The notes: generated by a model not told the origin, from the sequence alone. A DNA stretch of 8,966 nucleotides from an uncultured Lachnospiraceae bacterium (GCA_902783305.1 CACZQU010000457.1:1-8966); one strand, 5' to 3'. Shown: positions 1-7,547, counted from the first letter of the stretch. Program-made: numbers and translations.

Positions 1-1019
1 CCGGATGCAACAGCGTCCGCCAGTCCATCCTTGAAGGCGGACAGCTTATTGCCGATCCTCTGCTCCTCAGAGACAACGACGGTCTGAATCGCCTTGACCT
101 TCTGCTCCATATCCGTTCCGGGATGGCACTGGGCACAGGTCGTCAGAAGATCCTCGTCTCCCAGCGGACTTCTCCAGTAATGATTCACATAGGTGGACCC
201 ATCCTCCGCCGTCGATGTCCCCATATGGCAGTCCGCACAGTTCATCCCCATCTTCGCGTGAGGGCTGTCCAGAAGGAAGGTCTCCATCTCCGGATGCTGT
301 GCCTTCAGCATGCGGGTACCCGTGCTTTCCTGCGTCCAGTCGGCGAAATCCATCTCGTCGAAATAGGCCAGCGTAGCCTCCGGCCCCATCGTCTCAACAC
401 CTGAATGCGGCATCCGGGTCGCCTTGGTCTCCGGATCAAAGTAGTACTCGATATGGCACTGGCCGCAGGCAAGTACCGCCGGGTCAATCCCGTCATACTC
501 CTCTCCCAGCGCAAGGGTGAGATAAGAATGTGTGACGACCAGGTTTTCCTCCTCTTCCTCAGAGTTGGCATGACAGGAATAGCATCCCACACTCTGGGAC
601 ATAGACCCATACACCTCCTGGAAATCATAGGAATAGACTTCCTCTCCCAGTTCATTGACCATAGCCGTAAAATCAGCGGTTTTGCAGGTCAGACAGTTTG
701 CCAGGGGATGTGGACGTTCCGTATTGTATACATCCTCCAGACAGTAGCTATGTCCGGTTGCACTGGTGTAATCGACAGCAAATCCGTAACCCTCATAAAT
801 ATTCTTCAGATACGGATCTGTATCCAGGTAACTGATCCGATAATTATTTTCCTCATTCTTATTGTAGGAAGCTACAATATCGGGAAAAGTCTCTTCCCAC
901 TCCTCAGCCTTAATGGTTACGTTGCCATCTGCCTTTGGAGCCTTCTCCTCGCCTGCTGCCAGCAGGCAGGGACACGCCAGGCCAAGAAGCACGCCTGCCA
1001 GAATCCATTGTTTTCTCAT
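1..1019 (-). CDS. nrfA: Ammonia-forming cytochrome c nitrite reductase NrfA (pentaheme), 3' end cut by window edge
   Basis: Reduces nitrite to ammonium with six electrons, outside the cytoplasmic membrane; 339 residues are visible and the C-terminus lies beyond the left edge. Residues 4-22 form a signal peptide; Cys16 and Cys18 near its end could allow lipid anchoring, but the lipobox is poor. All five haem sites are present: CLTCK 109-113 (the lysine-ligated active-site haem), then CXXCH at 146-150, 185-189, 261-265 and 295-299. By alignment with E. coli NrfA, distal ligands His90, His254 and His280, active-site Arg102 and His242, and calcium ligands Glu191, Tyr192, Lys239 and Gln241 (KAQH motif) are conserved. 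The distal ligand of haem 4 would lie in the missing part. The ATG at 1019 follows AGGGAGG at good spacing. It is the first gene after a 202-base gap with its own candidate promoter, and no nrfH precedes it. The family call is secure; the anchoring mode is not. Confidence 0.96.
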   Translation of the reverse strand, partial: MRKQWILAGVLLGLACPCLLAAGEEKAPKADGNVTIKAEEWEETFPDIVASYNKNEENNYRISYLDTDPYLKNIYEGYGFAVDYTSATGHSYCLEDVYNTERPHPLANCLTCKTADFTAMVNELGEEVYSYDFQEVYGSMSQSVGCYSCHANSEEEEENLVVTHSYLTLALGEEYDGIDPAVLACGQCHIEYYFDPETKATRMPHSGVETMGPEATLAYFDEMDFADWTQESTGTRMLKAQHPEMETFLLDSPHAKMGMNCADCHMGTSTAEDGSTYVNHYWRSPLGDEDLLTTCAQCHPGTDMEQKVKAIQTVVVSEEQRIGNKLSAFKDGLADAVAS

Positions 1020-1085
1020 GGTACTTTCCTCCCTTATCCCTGGCGGACAAAAAAGTGAAACGCTGATGACCGCACAGCATACAAT

Positions 1086-1148
1086 AAAACATAGAAAACC
1101 GGTTGCGAAAGGCCGCCGGAAATGCCAATGATACTGACGGGCATTCCC
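1086..1148 (-). promoter_or_regulatory. Structured leader of nrfA: 9-bp hairpin followed by weaker CCGG hairpin and T-rich run
   Basis: On the minus strand GGGAATGCC (1148-1140) can pair with GGCATTTCC (1126-1118) over nine pairs with one G-U, closing a 13-nt loop. A second arm, CCGG at 1119-1116, overlaps the 3' side of that stem by two bases and can pair with CCGG at 1102-1099, which is followed by the T-rich TTTTCTATGTTTT. The partial overlap makes the two folds compete, as in attenuators, but the second stem is short. It could equally be a weak terminator for the upstream operon. Its function is inferred only from base pairing. Confidence 0.3.
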
Positions 1149-1170
1149 GAAGTGATACCAATTCTATTTT

Positions 1171-1199
1171 ATCTTACCATAAAAGCCGCATAATAACAA
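1171..1199 (-). promoter_or_regulatory. Candidate sigma-A-type promoter for nrfA
   Basis: On the minus strand TTGTTA (1199-1194) is followed after exactly 17 bases by TAAGAT (1176-1171); each hexamer matches four of six consensus positions, in an AT-rich patch between two genes. It would give a leader of roughly 145 nt before nrfA. It is a sequence match only, and the neighbouring TAAAAT is a second possible -10. Confidence 0.4.
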
Positions 1200-1221
1200 C
1201 CTGGAATCGATAAATTTTGCC

Positions 1222-2247
1222 TTAATCCCATCCGGTTTCCTGTCCCGAGACATAATCATAAACCGCTGTCACCTGATAAGGGAAAGTATATCCATACGTC
1301 GCGTAAGCATCCCAGTTCCATCCTGCAGATTCCCCTTCAGGATCAAACTGCAGTCCGTTGATCAGTACCCAGCAATGCGTCGTATAGCCGTCAGCCGCGC
1401 CATCCCTCGTGCCGGGAACTCTACCGTAAATCACCTTGGCGTTATATCCCAGCGAAGAGGCCAGCCCTGCAAAGGCACACGCATAGCTGATACAGTCTCC
1501 CGCATGAGTCTGGAGCATCTCCGCCGCCTTCTGCTTCATCCAGAGGGGATCCGAACGTTCCGGATTATAGCGCAGGACATAATAACAGTTATCTACGACA
1601 TACCGCCAGCATGCATAAAGCTTCTCCGATTTTGTCATAGAGGAGTTCGTCACACTGTTAATGACTTTCAGGCACATAAGCTTGCTCTGCGCGGCAATAC
1701 TGTTTACCGCCTGAATTCCCTTAAACTGGATTCCCGCCGACCCTCCGATTTTCCGGTCATGAACCAGCCGGCCAAGCTTGTTGGCGAAATAAAGCTTTCC
1801 ATTGCTGATGATCCAGCCGGTCTTGCAGGCCCCGTCACTGCCCGGAATGTAGTAGCTTTCTCCGACCTTGAATATTTTATTCGTCTTACTTGTATTGAGC
1901 ATTCCCCGTGAATTAAAGGTATAATACTTTCCCTGGTATTTCAGGACACTGGTGCAGACCGCGCCGCTGGTCCGGAAATAAAACCTTCTGGTCACCGTTT
2001 TTCCATTGGAAAGCTTTACCGGCAGATTCCTCCACTGGTTTTTGATCCGGGCGCCATTTTCGTAGTAGCACCATCTTCCGCTTTCCTTCTTCCAGCCGGT
2101 TTTCTCCTTGACGGATTTTTCCGATCCTTTACTGATACCCGTTCCGGCGGCCGCATGACCCGGTACAGGATGGACAAACGCCACAGCCATCGCCAGAACC
2201 ACAATCCTCACTACTGTCCAGACCCTTCTTTTCCCGCTCAAAAACAT
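1222..2247 (-). CDS. Secreted transglutaminase-like protein with N-terminal cell-wall/choline-binding-type repeats
   Basis: A 341-aa exported protein. Residues 6-9 are basic and 10-28 hydrophobic, with a likely signal peptidase I site around Ala32-Ala34. Residues 50-165 hold aromatic, Gly-rich repeats of the choline/cell-wall-binding type (GWKKESGRWCYYENG at 51-65, then KYYTF, ESYYIPG and GKLYFANKLGRLV). The C-terminal half resembles the transglutaminase/cysteine protease-like fold, with a candidate triad of Cys252 in GDCISYACAF, His291 in THCWVLING and Asp302 in FDPE. In this superfamily such proteins either cross-link or hydrolyse peptides; the substrate is unknown here. The ATG at 2247 follows AGAGGAAG at eight bases. 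The gene lies about 20 bases downstream of the 153-aa membrane protein and is the last of the glf group. No sortase motif is visible, so wall retention would depend on the repeats. Fold call good, activity inferred. Confidence 0.85.
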   Translation of the reverse strand: MFLSGKRRVWTVVRIVVLAMAVAFVHPVPGHAAAGTGISKGSEKSVKEKTGWKKESGRWCYYENGARIKNQWRNLPVKLSNGKTVTRRFYFRTSGAVCTSVLKYQGKYYTFNSRGMLNTSKTNKIFKVGESYYIPGSDGACKTGWIISNGKLYFANKLGRLVHDRKIGGSAGIQFKGIQAVNSIAAQSKLMCLKVINSVTNSSMTKSEKLYACWRYVVDNCYYVLRYNPERSDPLWMKQKAAEMLQTHAGDCISYACAFAGLASSLGYNAKVIYGRVPGTRDGAADGYTTHCWVLINGLQFDPEGESAGWNWDAYATYGYTFPYQVTAVYDYVSGQETGWD

Positions 2248-2270
2248 TTTCTGATCTTCCTCTTTTCCGC

Positions 2271-2732
2271 TTAATCCAGCGCTTTATTCCCCGATGAAAG
2301 AACCTCATCCGCGATCCTCTGGTAACGCTCAGCTTCCTCCAGATCCGCACGGCTGACCCGCTCCATCCTCGTGATTCCGGGATAATATGGTATTCCTTCC
2401 CCCGTCAGCTCATTATCTCCGTATATGCGGACAATGTCGCCGTACAGCAGCTCATCACCCTGAATCAGGACACCGCGGCTGTTGTATATCCCCTCGGAAG
2501 GAATATCTGCCTCAAACACTTCCCTGCTGGCCATATCCAGAAAAATCCGGTATTTCAGTTCTCCATCTGACTTAAGCACGATCGATTTCCGGGCGCTTTC
2601 CTGTGCTGTCCGTTCCTGAATCCTGTCCAGCTCCGCCTGCCGCGCAACCATGGTCCAGAATCCTCCGGCCATCAGGAGCAGGACTGCTGCCATCACAATC
2701 ATACCCGCTATAAATTTTACGTCCTTTTTCAT
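2271..2732 (-). CDS. Single-pass membrane protein of unknown function with small extracytoplasmic domain
   Basis: I do not recognise this 153-aa protein. A short basic N-terminus (MKKDVKF) is followed by one hydrophobic helix at about residues 7-29, then a charged, probably extracytoplasmic, segment. Residues 50-125 alternate hydrophobic and polar residues in a way that suggests a small beta-rich domain (YRIFLDMASREVF, GVLIQGDELLYGDIVRIYGDN, then PYYPGITRMERV). The last 25 residues look helical and acidic. The GDIVRIYGD stretch recalls small OB-like domains, but that is only an impression. The gene starts 7 bases after the glf stop and ends about 20 bases before the transglutaminase-like gene, so it is very probably co-transcribed with both. 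Its ATG lies directly against GCCGGAG, an unusually short spacing; GGGA ten bases upstream may serve instead. The context suggests an envelope role. Confidence 0.8.
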   Translation of the reverse strand: MKKDVKFIAGMIVMAAVLLLMAGGFWTMVARQAELDRIQERTAQESARKSIVLKSDGELKYRIFLDMASREVFEADIPSEGIYNSRGVLIQGDELLYGDIVRIYGDNELTGEGIPYYPGITRMERVSRADLEEAERYQRIADEVLSSGNKALD

Positions 2733-2739
2733 CTCCGGC

Positions 2740-3879
2740 TTATCCCAGCTTGCGCCGGCACAGCTCCAGAGAAGATGCGATCACGGCGTCCATGTCATAG
2801 TATCTGTATTCTCCAAGCCGTCCGCCAAAAATCACATTTTCTTCCTGATCAGCCAGCTCTTTATACCTTGCATACAAAGCACTGTTTTTCTCGTCATTGA
2901 CCGGATAATACGGCTCGTCTCCCGGCTTCCATTCCGAGGAATACTCCCTGGAAATCACCGTCCTGGGGAGATCCCTGCCTTCTTCATCCTTTCCGAATTC
3001 AAACCACTTATGTTCGATGATCCGGGTCCATGGCGTCTCGGAATCGGTATAATTGACAGCGGCGTTTCCCTGGAAATTGGGCATATCCAGGATCTCCGTC
3101 TCAAATCTCACCGAACGGTATTCGAGATTTCCCAGGACATATCCGAAATAAGCGTCCACCGCACCGGTATAGATTACCTGATCAGCCAAAGCATCCCATT
3201 CCTTTTTCCTGAGCAGGTAATCCTCATTCAGGCGCACCTCAATCCCCTGAAGAAGGTTTTCCACCATCCGGGTATATCCCCCGACAGGAATTCCCTGATA
3301 CAGCGCGTTGAAATAATTGTTGTCAAAGGTAAACCTCACCGGAAGCCTCCTGATGATAAACGCGGGAAGCTCTGAGCAGGGCCTGCCCCACTGCTTCTGT
3401 GTGTATCCCTTGATCAGCTTTTCATAAATATCGGTTCCCACCAGGGAAATGGCCTGCTCCTCCAGATTTTTCGGCTCCGAGATTCCGGCCTCCTCGCGCT
3501 GCTTCCGGATTTTCTCCTCTGCTTCAGCCGGAGTGACTACACCCCACATTTTGTTGAAGGTATACATATTGAAGGGCAGAGAATACAGCTCGCCCTTATA
3601 ATTTGCAACCGGTGAATTCGTAAATCGGTTAAACACGGCAAAACGGTTGACATAATCCCATACCTCCCGGTTGTTGGTATGGAAAATATGCGCTCCGTAC
3701 TCATGAACGTGAATCCCTTCCACATCCTTCGTATAAACATTTCCCGCGATATTCGGACGACGGTCAATAACCAGCACCTTTTTCCCGGTATCAGCTGCCT
3801 CCCTCGCAAAGACCGAGCCAAAGAGTCCCGCTCCCACAATCAGGTAATCATATTGTTTCATTTTCATTTTTCCATTCAT
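2740..3879 (-). CDS. glf: UDP-galactopyranose mutase
   Basis: A cytoplasmic flavoenzyme that interconverts UDP-galactopyranose and UDP-galactofuranose, the donor for galactofuranose in surface glycans. At 379 aa it has the normal family length. The FAD-binding dinucleotide fold opens with VGAGLFGS (15-22), followed by VLVIDRRPNIAGN. Family signatures follow in order: EYGAHIFHT (60-68), GYTQKQWG with the substrate-stacking Trp164, IIRRLPVRF with Arg182, NYTDSETPWTRIIEHK with Arg286, and FGGRLGEYRYYDMD (351-364). Arg and Trp roles are by alignment with the E. coli enzyme. The start is uncertain: ATG at 3879, 3867 and 3861 are in frame, GGA-rich stretches precede each, and the family core begins only at the third. 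The gene follows nth after 45 bases and leads the surface-protein group. No glycosyltransferase genes are in view, so its glycan pathway must be elsewhere. Confidence 0.97.
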   Translation of the reverse strand: MNGKMKMKQYDYLIVGAGLFGSVFAREAADTGKKVLVIDRRPNIAGNVYTKDVEGIHVHEYGAHIFHTNNREVWDYVNRFAVFNRFTNSPVANYKGELYSLPFNMYTFNKMWGVVTPAEAEEKIRKQREEAGISEPKNLEEQAISLVGTDIYEKLIKGYTQKQWGRPCSELPAFIIRRLPVRFTFDNNYFNALYQGIPVGGYTRMVENLLQGIEVRLNEDYLLRKKEWDALADQVIYTGAVDAYFGYVLGNLEYRSVRFETEILDMPNFQGNAAVNYTDSETPWTRIIEHKWFEFGKDEEGRDLPRTVISREYSSEWKPGDEPYYPVNDEKNSALYARYKELADQEENVIFGGRLGEYRYYDMDAVIASSLELCRRKLG

Positions 3880-3895
3880 TTTCCATGTTTTGTGC

Positions 3896-3908
3896 GTTCT
3901 GACAGAAC
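3896..3908. promoter_or_regulatory. Perfect 13-bp palindrome between nth and glf
   Basis: GTTCTG and CAGAAC flank a single central base in the 45-base gap upstream of glf, 17 bases before the first ATG. The spacer is too short to form an RNA hairpin, so a protein-binding operator is the likelier reading. It is not the Gram-positive LexA box, whose half-sites have the opposite order (GAAC then GTTC). A chance palindrome cannot be excluded. Confidence 0.25.
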
Positions 3909-3924
3909 AATCCCATCAAAACCA

Positions 3925-4560
3925 TTATAACCCGTTTTTCTCACAGACCTCGTTCAGGCAGCACTGTGTACAGCGAGGCTTTGTCCTTGCCGTACAGACG
4001 GCCCTTCCATGCTCCACGAAACGGTGGCAAAGGGCATTTCCTTCCTCAGGAGGGACGATCTCCCACAGCGCCGCTTCGACCTTTCCCGGATCCTTGAGGT
4101 CATGAACCAGCCCGATCCGGTTGGAAAGACGGATACAGTGAGTATCCGTGACGATCGCGGGCTTGCCGAAAACATCGCCCATGATCAGATTTGCGCTTTT
4201 TCTTCCTACTCCCGGGAGCTTCAGCAAAGCGTGAAAATCCTCCGGCACCTTTCCGCCGTATTCATCACGAAGAATTCTCATGCAGGCGCTGATATCCCTT
4301 GCTTTGCTGTTGCCCAGTCCGCAGGGATGAACGATTTTTTCGATATCGGAAACCTCTGCCCCGGCAAGGGAGTCAAGGTCGGGGTAAACCCGGTACAGCT
4401 CCCGTACGACGACATTGACTCTTGCGTCCGTGCACTGAGCCGCCAGACGGACACTGACCAGCAGCTTCCAGGCTTCATCATAATCCAGAGTGCAGTCCGC
4501 TTCCGGATATTCCGCCGCCAGTCTTGCTATCACTTCCAGGGTTCTCTCTTTAACCGTCAT
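3925..4560 (-). CDS. nth: Endonuclease III (DNA glycosylase/AP lyase)
   Basis: Base-excision repair enzyme that removes oxidised pyrimidines and cleaves the abasic site. From the ATG at 4560 it has 211 aa, like E. coli Nth, and its N-terminus aligns (MTVKERTLEVIARL). The helix-hairpin-helix LPGVGRKSAN carries the catalytic lysine (Lys121 from this start), and TDTH carries the catalytic aspartate (Asp139). Four C-terminal cysteines for the [4Fe-4S] cluster are present (189, 197, 200, 206), but the first gap holds seven residues where the usual pattern has six; an extra Cys201 adjoins the third. Longer starts exist in frame: ATG at 4587 with AAAAGG before it, and TTG at 4605, which would overlap the tex stop. 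I prefer 4560 for the AGGAAGGGAAAGAGG upstream and the fit to family length. It belongs to the prfB-tex operon. Confidence 0.96.
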   Translation of the reverse strand: MTVKERTLEVIARLAAEYPEADCTLDYDEAWKLLVSVRLAAQCTDARVNVVVRELYRVYPDLDSLAGAEVSDIEKIVHPCGLGNSKARDISACMRILRDEYGGKVPEDFHALLKLPGVGRKSANLIMGDVFGKPAIVTDTHCIRLSNRIGLVHDLKDPGKVEAALWEIVPPEEGNALCHRFVEHGRAVCTARTKPRCTQCCLNEVCEKNGL

Positions 4561-4597
4561 TTTCCTCTTTCCCTTCCTGCCGGCCATCAGAGCCTTT

Positions 4598-6754
4598 TCA
4601 TCCAATACCCTTCATCGAAAGAGAAATCCTCTTTTTCTTCAGATCCAGGCCGATCACCTTCACATCCACGATATCTCCTACGCTGACCGCTTCCAACGGA
4701 TGCTTGATAAACTTCTCGCTTATCTGGGAAATATGAACCAGGCCGTCCTGATGAACCCCGATATCCACAAAGGCACCGAAATCGATGACATTGCGCACCG
4801 TTCCCTTCAGAACCATTCCTTCCTTCAGATCCTCCATCGCCAGCACGTCTGTCCTGAGTATCGGCTTCGGCATCTCCTCTCTGGGATCCCGTGCCGGTTT
4901 TTCCAGCTCCTTCACGATATCCTGCAGGGTAAATTCGCCAATTCCCAGCTCCTTTGCCAGCCGCTGGTAATCTCCGATCTGCTTTTCCAGCTTTCCGACC
5001 CGGCGTTCTGACACATCCCCAGGCTCATACCCAAGCTTTGCAAGCAAAGCCTCTGCTGCCGCATAGCTCTCCGGATGGACACTGGTCGCGTCGAGCGGAT
5101 TTTTTCCTCCGCTGATCCTCATGAAACCGGCACACTGCTCAAAAGCCTTCGGCCCCAGCTTGGGTACCTTGAGCAGCTCCCTTCGGCTGGTAAACCGGCC
5201 GTTCTCCTCCCGGTAGGAAACGATATTTGCCGCAATGGTCTTTGAGATTCCGGAAATATATTCCAGAAGAGAAGCAGAGGCGGTATTCAGATCCACACCC
5301 ACCTTATTGACGCAGTCCTCCACCACACCGGACAGGGCTTCACCCAGCTTTTTCTGATTCATGTCGTGCTGGTACTGTCCTACACCGATGGATTTCGGAT
5401 CAATTTTGACCAGCTCGGCAAGCGGATCCTGTACCCGCCTGGCGATGGATGCCGCACTCCGCTGACCTACGTCAAAGCCGGGAAATTCCTCGGTGGCGAG
5501 CTTGCTGGCCGAGTAAACGGAAGCACCCGCCTCATTTGTAATGACATACTGTACCTTTTTCTCCGGGATTTCATGGAGCATCTCTACAATCACCTGCTCC
5601 GATTCGCGGGAAGCGGTTCCGTTGCCGACAGAAATCAGGCTGATCCCGTATTTGTCGATCATCTTTTTTACCGTATCCTTCGCCGCCTGGATCTTTGCCG
5701 GCGACGTCGGCGCTGTAGGATAAACCACTACGGTATCCAGAACCTTTCCCGTCGGATCCACCACGGCCAGCTTGCATCCCGTCCTGAATGCCGGGTCCCA
5801 TCCAAGCACCGTTCGGCCGGCGATGGGCGGCTGCATGAGAAGCTGCTCCAGATTTTTCCCAAACACCTTGATTGCTCCGTCCTGGGCTTTTTCTGTCAGA
5901 TCATTGCGGATCTCCCTCTCAATTGCCGGTGCAATCAGACGGTGATAGCTGTCTTCGATGACCTCCTTCAGTACCGGCGTTGTGACCGGATTGTCCTTGC
6001 GGATTACCCTGCGCTCCAGATACCTGAAGATGTCTTCCTCCGGCGCTTCCACTTTCACGGTAAGAATTTTCTCCTTTTCCCCGCGGTTGAGGGCAAGGAT
6101 CCGATGTCCGGCAAGCTTCTTTACCGGCTCCTCGAAATCATAATACATATCATAAACCGTCGATTCCTCCGGTTTTTTGGCTTCTGCTGTGATAATCCCC
6201 TTCTGCGTGGTCATTTCACGGATCTTCATGCGGTAATCCGCCTCATCCGAAATTCTTTCCGCCAGAATATCCTTCGCTCCGTTGAGGGCATCCTGAACCG
6301 TTGGCACTTCCTTCTCCTCAGAAACAAAAGGAAGCGCGGTTTCCTCCAGGCTTGTACTAATCGCCTGTCCGGCAATCATGTCCGCAAGAGGCTCCAGTCC
6401 TCTTTCCTTCGCGATGGACGCCCTGGTTCTGCGCTTCGGGCGGTAGGGCCGGTAGAGATCCTCGACTACAACCAGCGTCATCGCTTCCAGGATCTGTTTT
6501 TTCAGCTCCGGAGTCAGCTTACCCTGCTCTTCAATGGATCCCAGCACCTGCGCTTTTTTCTCTTCAAGGTTGCGAAGATAGGTCAGCCTTTCAGACAGCG
6601 CGCGAAGCTGCTCGTCATTTAATCCGCCGGTAGCCTCTTTGCGATAGCGCGAAATAAACGGAATCGTATTTCCTTCATCAATTAAATCCACCGCTGCCTG
6701 CACCTGGCCGTTTCGGACCTGAAGCTCTCCCGCGATGGTTGCAATGATATCCAT
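4598..6754 (-). CDS. tex: Tex family transcription accessory protein with S1 RNA-binding domain
   Basis: Tex proteins bind nucleic acid and are linked to transcription and, in several bacteria, to stress or toxin expression; the precise role is unsettled. The 718-aa length is normal. The helical N-terminal region has the signatures NTIPFISRYRKEATGGL (29-45) and EDLYRPYRPKRRTRASIAKERGLEPLA (98-124). A YqgF/RuvC-like domain starts near VLGWDPAFRTGCKLAVVD (316-333), tandem helix-hairpin-helix motifs lie at about 485-550 (NTASASLLEYISGIS, KVPKLGPKAFEQCAGF), and the S1 domain at about 644-715 (GTVRNVIDFGAFVDIGVHQDGLVHIS). The ATG at 6754 directly follows the TAA of the membrane-protein gene, and its binding site (GGAGAGAGGAG) lies within the end of that gene, which implies translational coupling. 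The nth gene follows almost without gap. Confidence 0.97.
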   Translation of the reverse strand: MDIIATIAGELQVRNGQVQAAVDLIDEGNTIPFISRYRKEATGGLNDEQLRALSERLTYLRNLEEKKAQVLGSIEEQGKLTPELKKQILEAMTLVVVEDLYRPYRPKRRTRASIAKERGLEPLADMIAGQAISTSLEETALPFVSEEKEVPTVQDALNGAKDILAERISDEADYRMKIREMTTQKGIITAEAKKPEESTVYDMYYDFEEPVKKLAGHRILALNRGEKEKILTVKVEAPEEDIFRYLERRVIRKDNPVTTPVLKEVIEDSYHRLIAPAIEREIRNDLTEKAQDGAIKVFGKNLEQLLMQPPIAGRTVLGWDPAFRTGCKLAVVDPTGKVLDTVVVYPTAPTSPAKIQAAKDTVKKMIDKYGISLISVGNGTASRESEQVIVEMLHEIPEKKVQYVITNEAGASVYSASKLATEEFPGFDVGQRSAASIARRVQDPLAELVKIDPKSIGVGQYQHDMNQKKLGEALSGVVEDCVNKVGVDLNTASASLLEYISGISKTIAANIVSYREENGRFTSRRELLKVPKLGPKAFEQCAGFMRISGGKNPLDATSVHPESYAAAEALLAKLGYEPGDVSERRVGKLEKQIGDYQRLAKELGIGEFTLQDIVKELEKPARDPREEMPKPILRTDVLAMEDLKEGMVLKGTVRNVIDFGAFVDIGVHQDGLVHISQISEKFIKHPLEAVSVGDIVDVKVIGLDLKKKRISLSMKGIG

Positions 6755-7504
6755 TTACTGTTTCTCCTCTCTCTCCTGGATTTCCAGCAGCTTCAGGTAA
6801 AAAACCGTCTCCGACATATATAAATGAGGCAGCACCCAAAGAAGCGCGACATATAAAGTGAAAACGGACAGCAGCATCATAGGGACAAAGCTTAATTCCA
6901 TCAGCAGATACCGCATTATGCTTCCCTTCATCATCACACAGCTTTTCTTCAGGGCAGTTCCTCCGCCCATCCTTTCGTCATCTGCAAGAAGATAATAACT
7001 CATGGCAAACGGAGCGGTAAAAACCACATTCAACGCGACGGATACAAACAGCAGGATCAGCACCGTCATCATAAACCGGATCTGATCCTGAGCCGTGTCA
7101 CCCGGATCAGCAGTAAAAATATAAGCATAGTAGGGAATCGTTGCCACGAGGTCGAGGACGGCCAGCACAAAACTTGCCATGATCACGCGATCCGGCTGGC
7201 TGCGGAAGAAATACAGAATATCGCCTGCTTTGGCATCCTTGCATCTGGCGATATTAAGATACAGGTAAGAAAGCCCTGCCGAAAACACTGCCGCAATCAG
7301 CGCGGCAATAAACACAAAAATACGGCCCATGATGACATCAGACAGTCCTGTCCCGGAAAACAGATTGTTCGCCATGAGCCCTCCCAGGAGATGAACCCCG
7401 GATACCGCCAGCATCCCCCCCATCGCCGGTCCCATATGCCCCTCCAGGGCATATGCCGCTCTTCTTTTGATCACTCGGATTTTTACGTTCATATTTGTAG
7501 CCAT
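6755..7504 (-). CDS. DUF975-type integral membrane protein
   Basis: A hydrophobic protein of unknown function, 249 aa from the ATG at 7504. A basic N-terminus ending in RRAAYALEGHMG, typical of DUF975 proteins, precedes about five membrane segments: roughly 27-46, 60-83, 106-130, 143-172 and 198-226. The stretch LKKSCVMMKGSIMRYLLMELSF followed by LLWVLPHLYMSETVFYLKLL is the DUF975 C-terminal signature (K-S-x-x-M-M-K-G, then W-x-x-P). The frame is open further upstream to 7633, but that would overlap the prfB end and add a Cys-rich, family-unlike leader. The ATG at 7504 has AAGGA just before it with short spacing; the ATG at 7492 is an alternative. The gene lies 98 bases downstream of prfB and abuts tex. 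Its function is unknown; the family call rests on remembered motif similarity. Confidence 0.85.
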   Translation of the reverse strand: MATNMNVKIRVIKRRAAYALEGHMGPAMGGMLAVSGVHLLGGLMANNLFSGTGLSDVIMGRIFVFIAALIAAVFSAGLSYLYLNIARCKDAKAGDILYFFRSQPDRVIMASFVLAVLDLVATIPYYAYIFTADPGDTAQDQIRFMMTVLILLFVSVALNVVFTAPFAMSYYLLADDERMGGGTALKKSCVMMKGSIMRYLLMELSFVPMMLLSVFTLYVALLWVLPHLYMSETVFYLKLLEIQEREEKQ

Positions 7505-7547
7505 GTTCCTTCGCACACAAAACGTAATCTTTCTGCAGGCGCCCAAA

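Noticed and set aside
405..1058. A 217-codon open frame on the plus strand
   Set aside because: Antisense to nrfA, whose haem motifs prove the minus-strand frame.
2650..3375. A 241-codon open frame on the plus strand
   Set aside because: It is antisense to glf and the 153-aa gene, which are both well supported; no family features are visible.
4561..4605. Longer endonuclease III beginning at TTG 4605
   Set aside because: TTG is a weak start, there is no good binding site, and family length and alignment favour 4560 (4587 remains possible).
5366..6622. A 418-codon open frame on the plus strand
   Set aside because: It lies antisense within tex, has no binding site or recognisable domain, and its composition (many Arg, Leu, His) is what the reverse of a coding strand gives.
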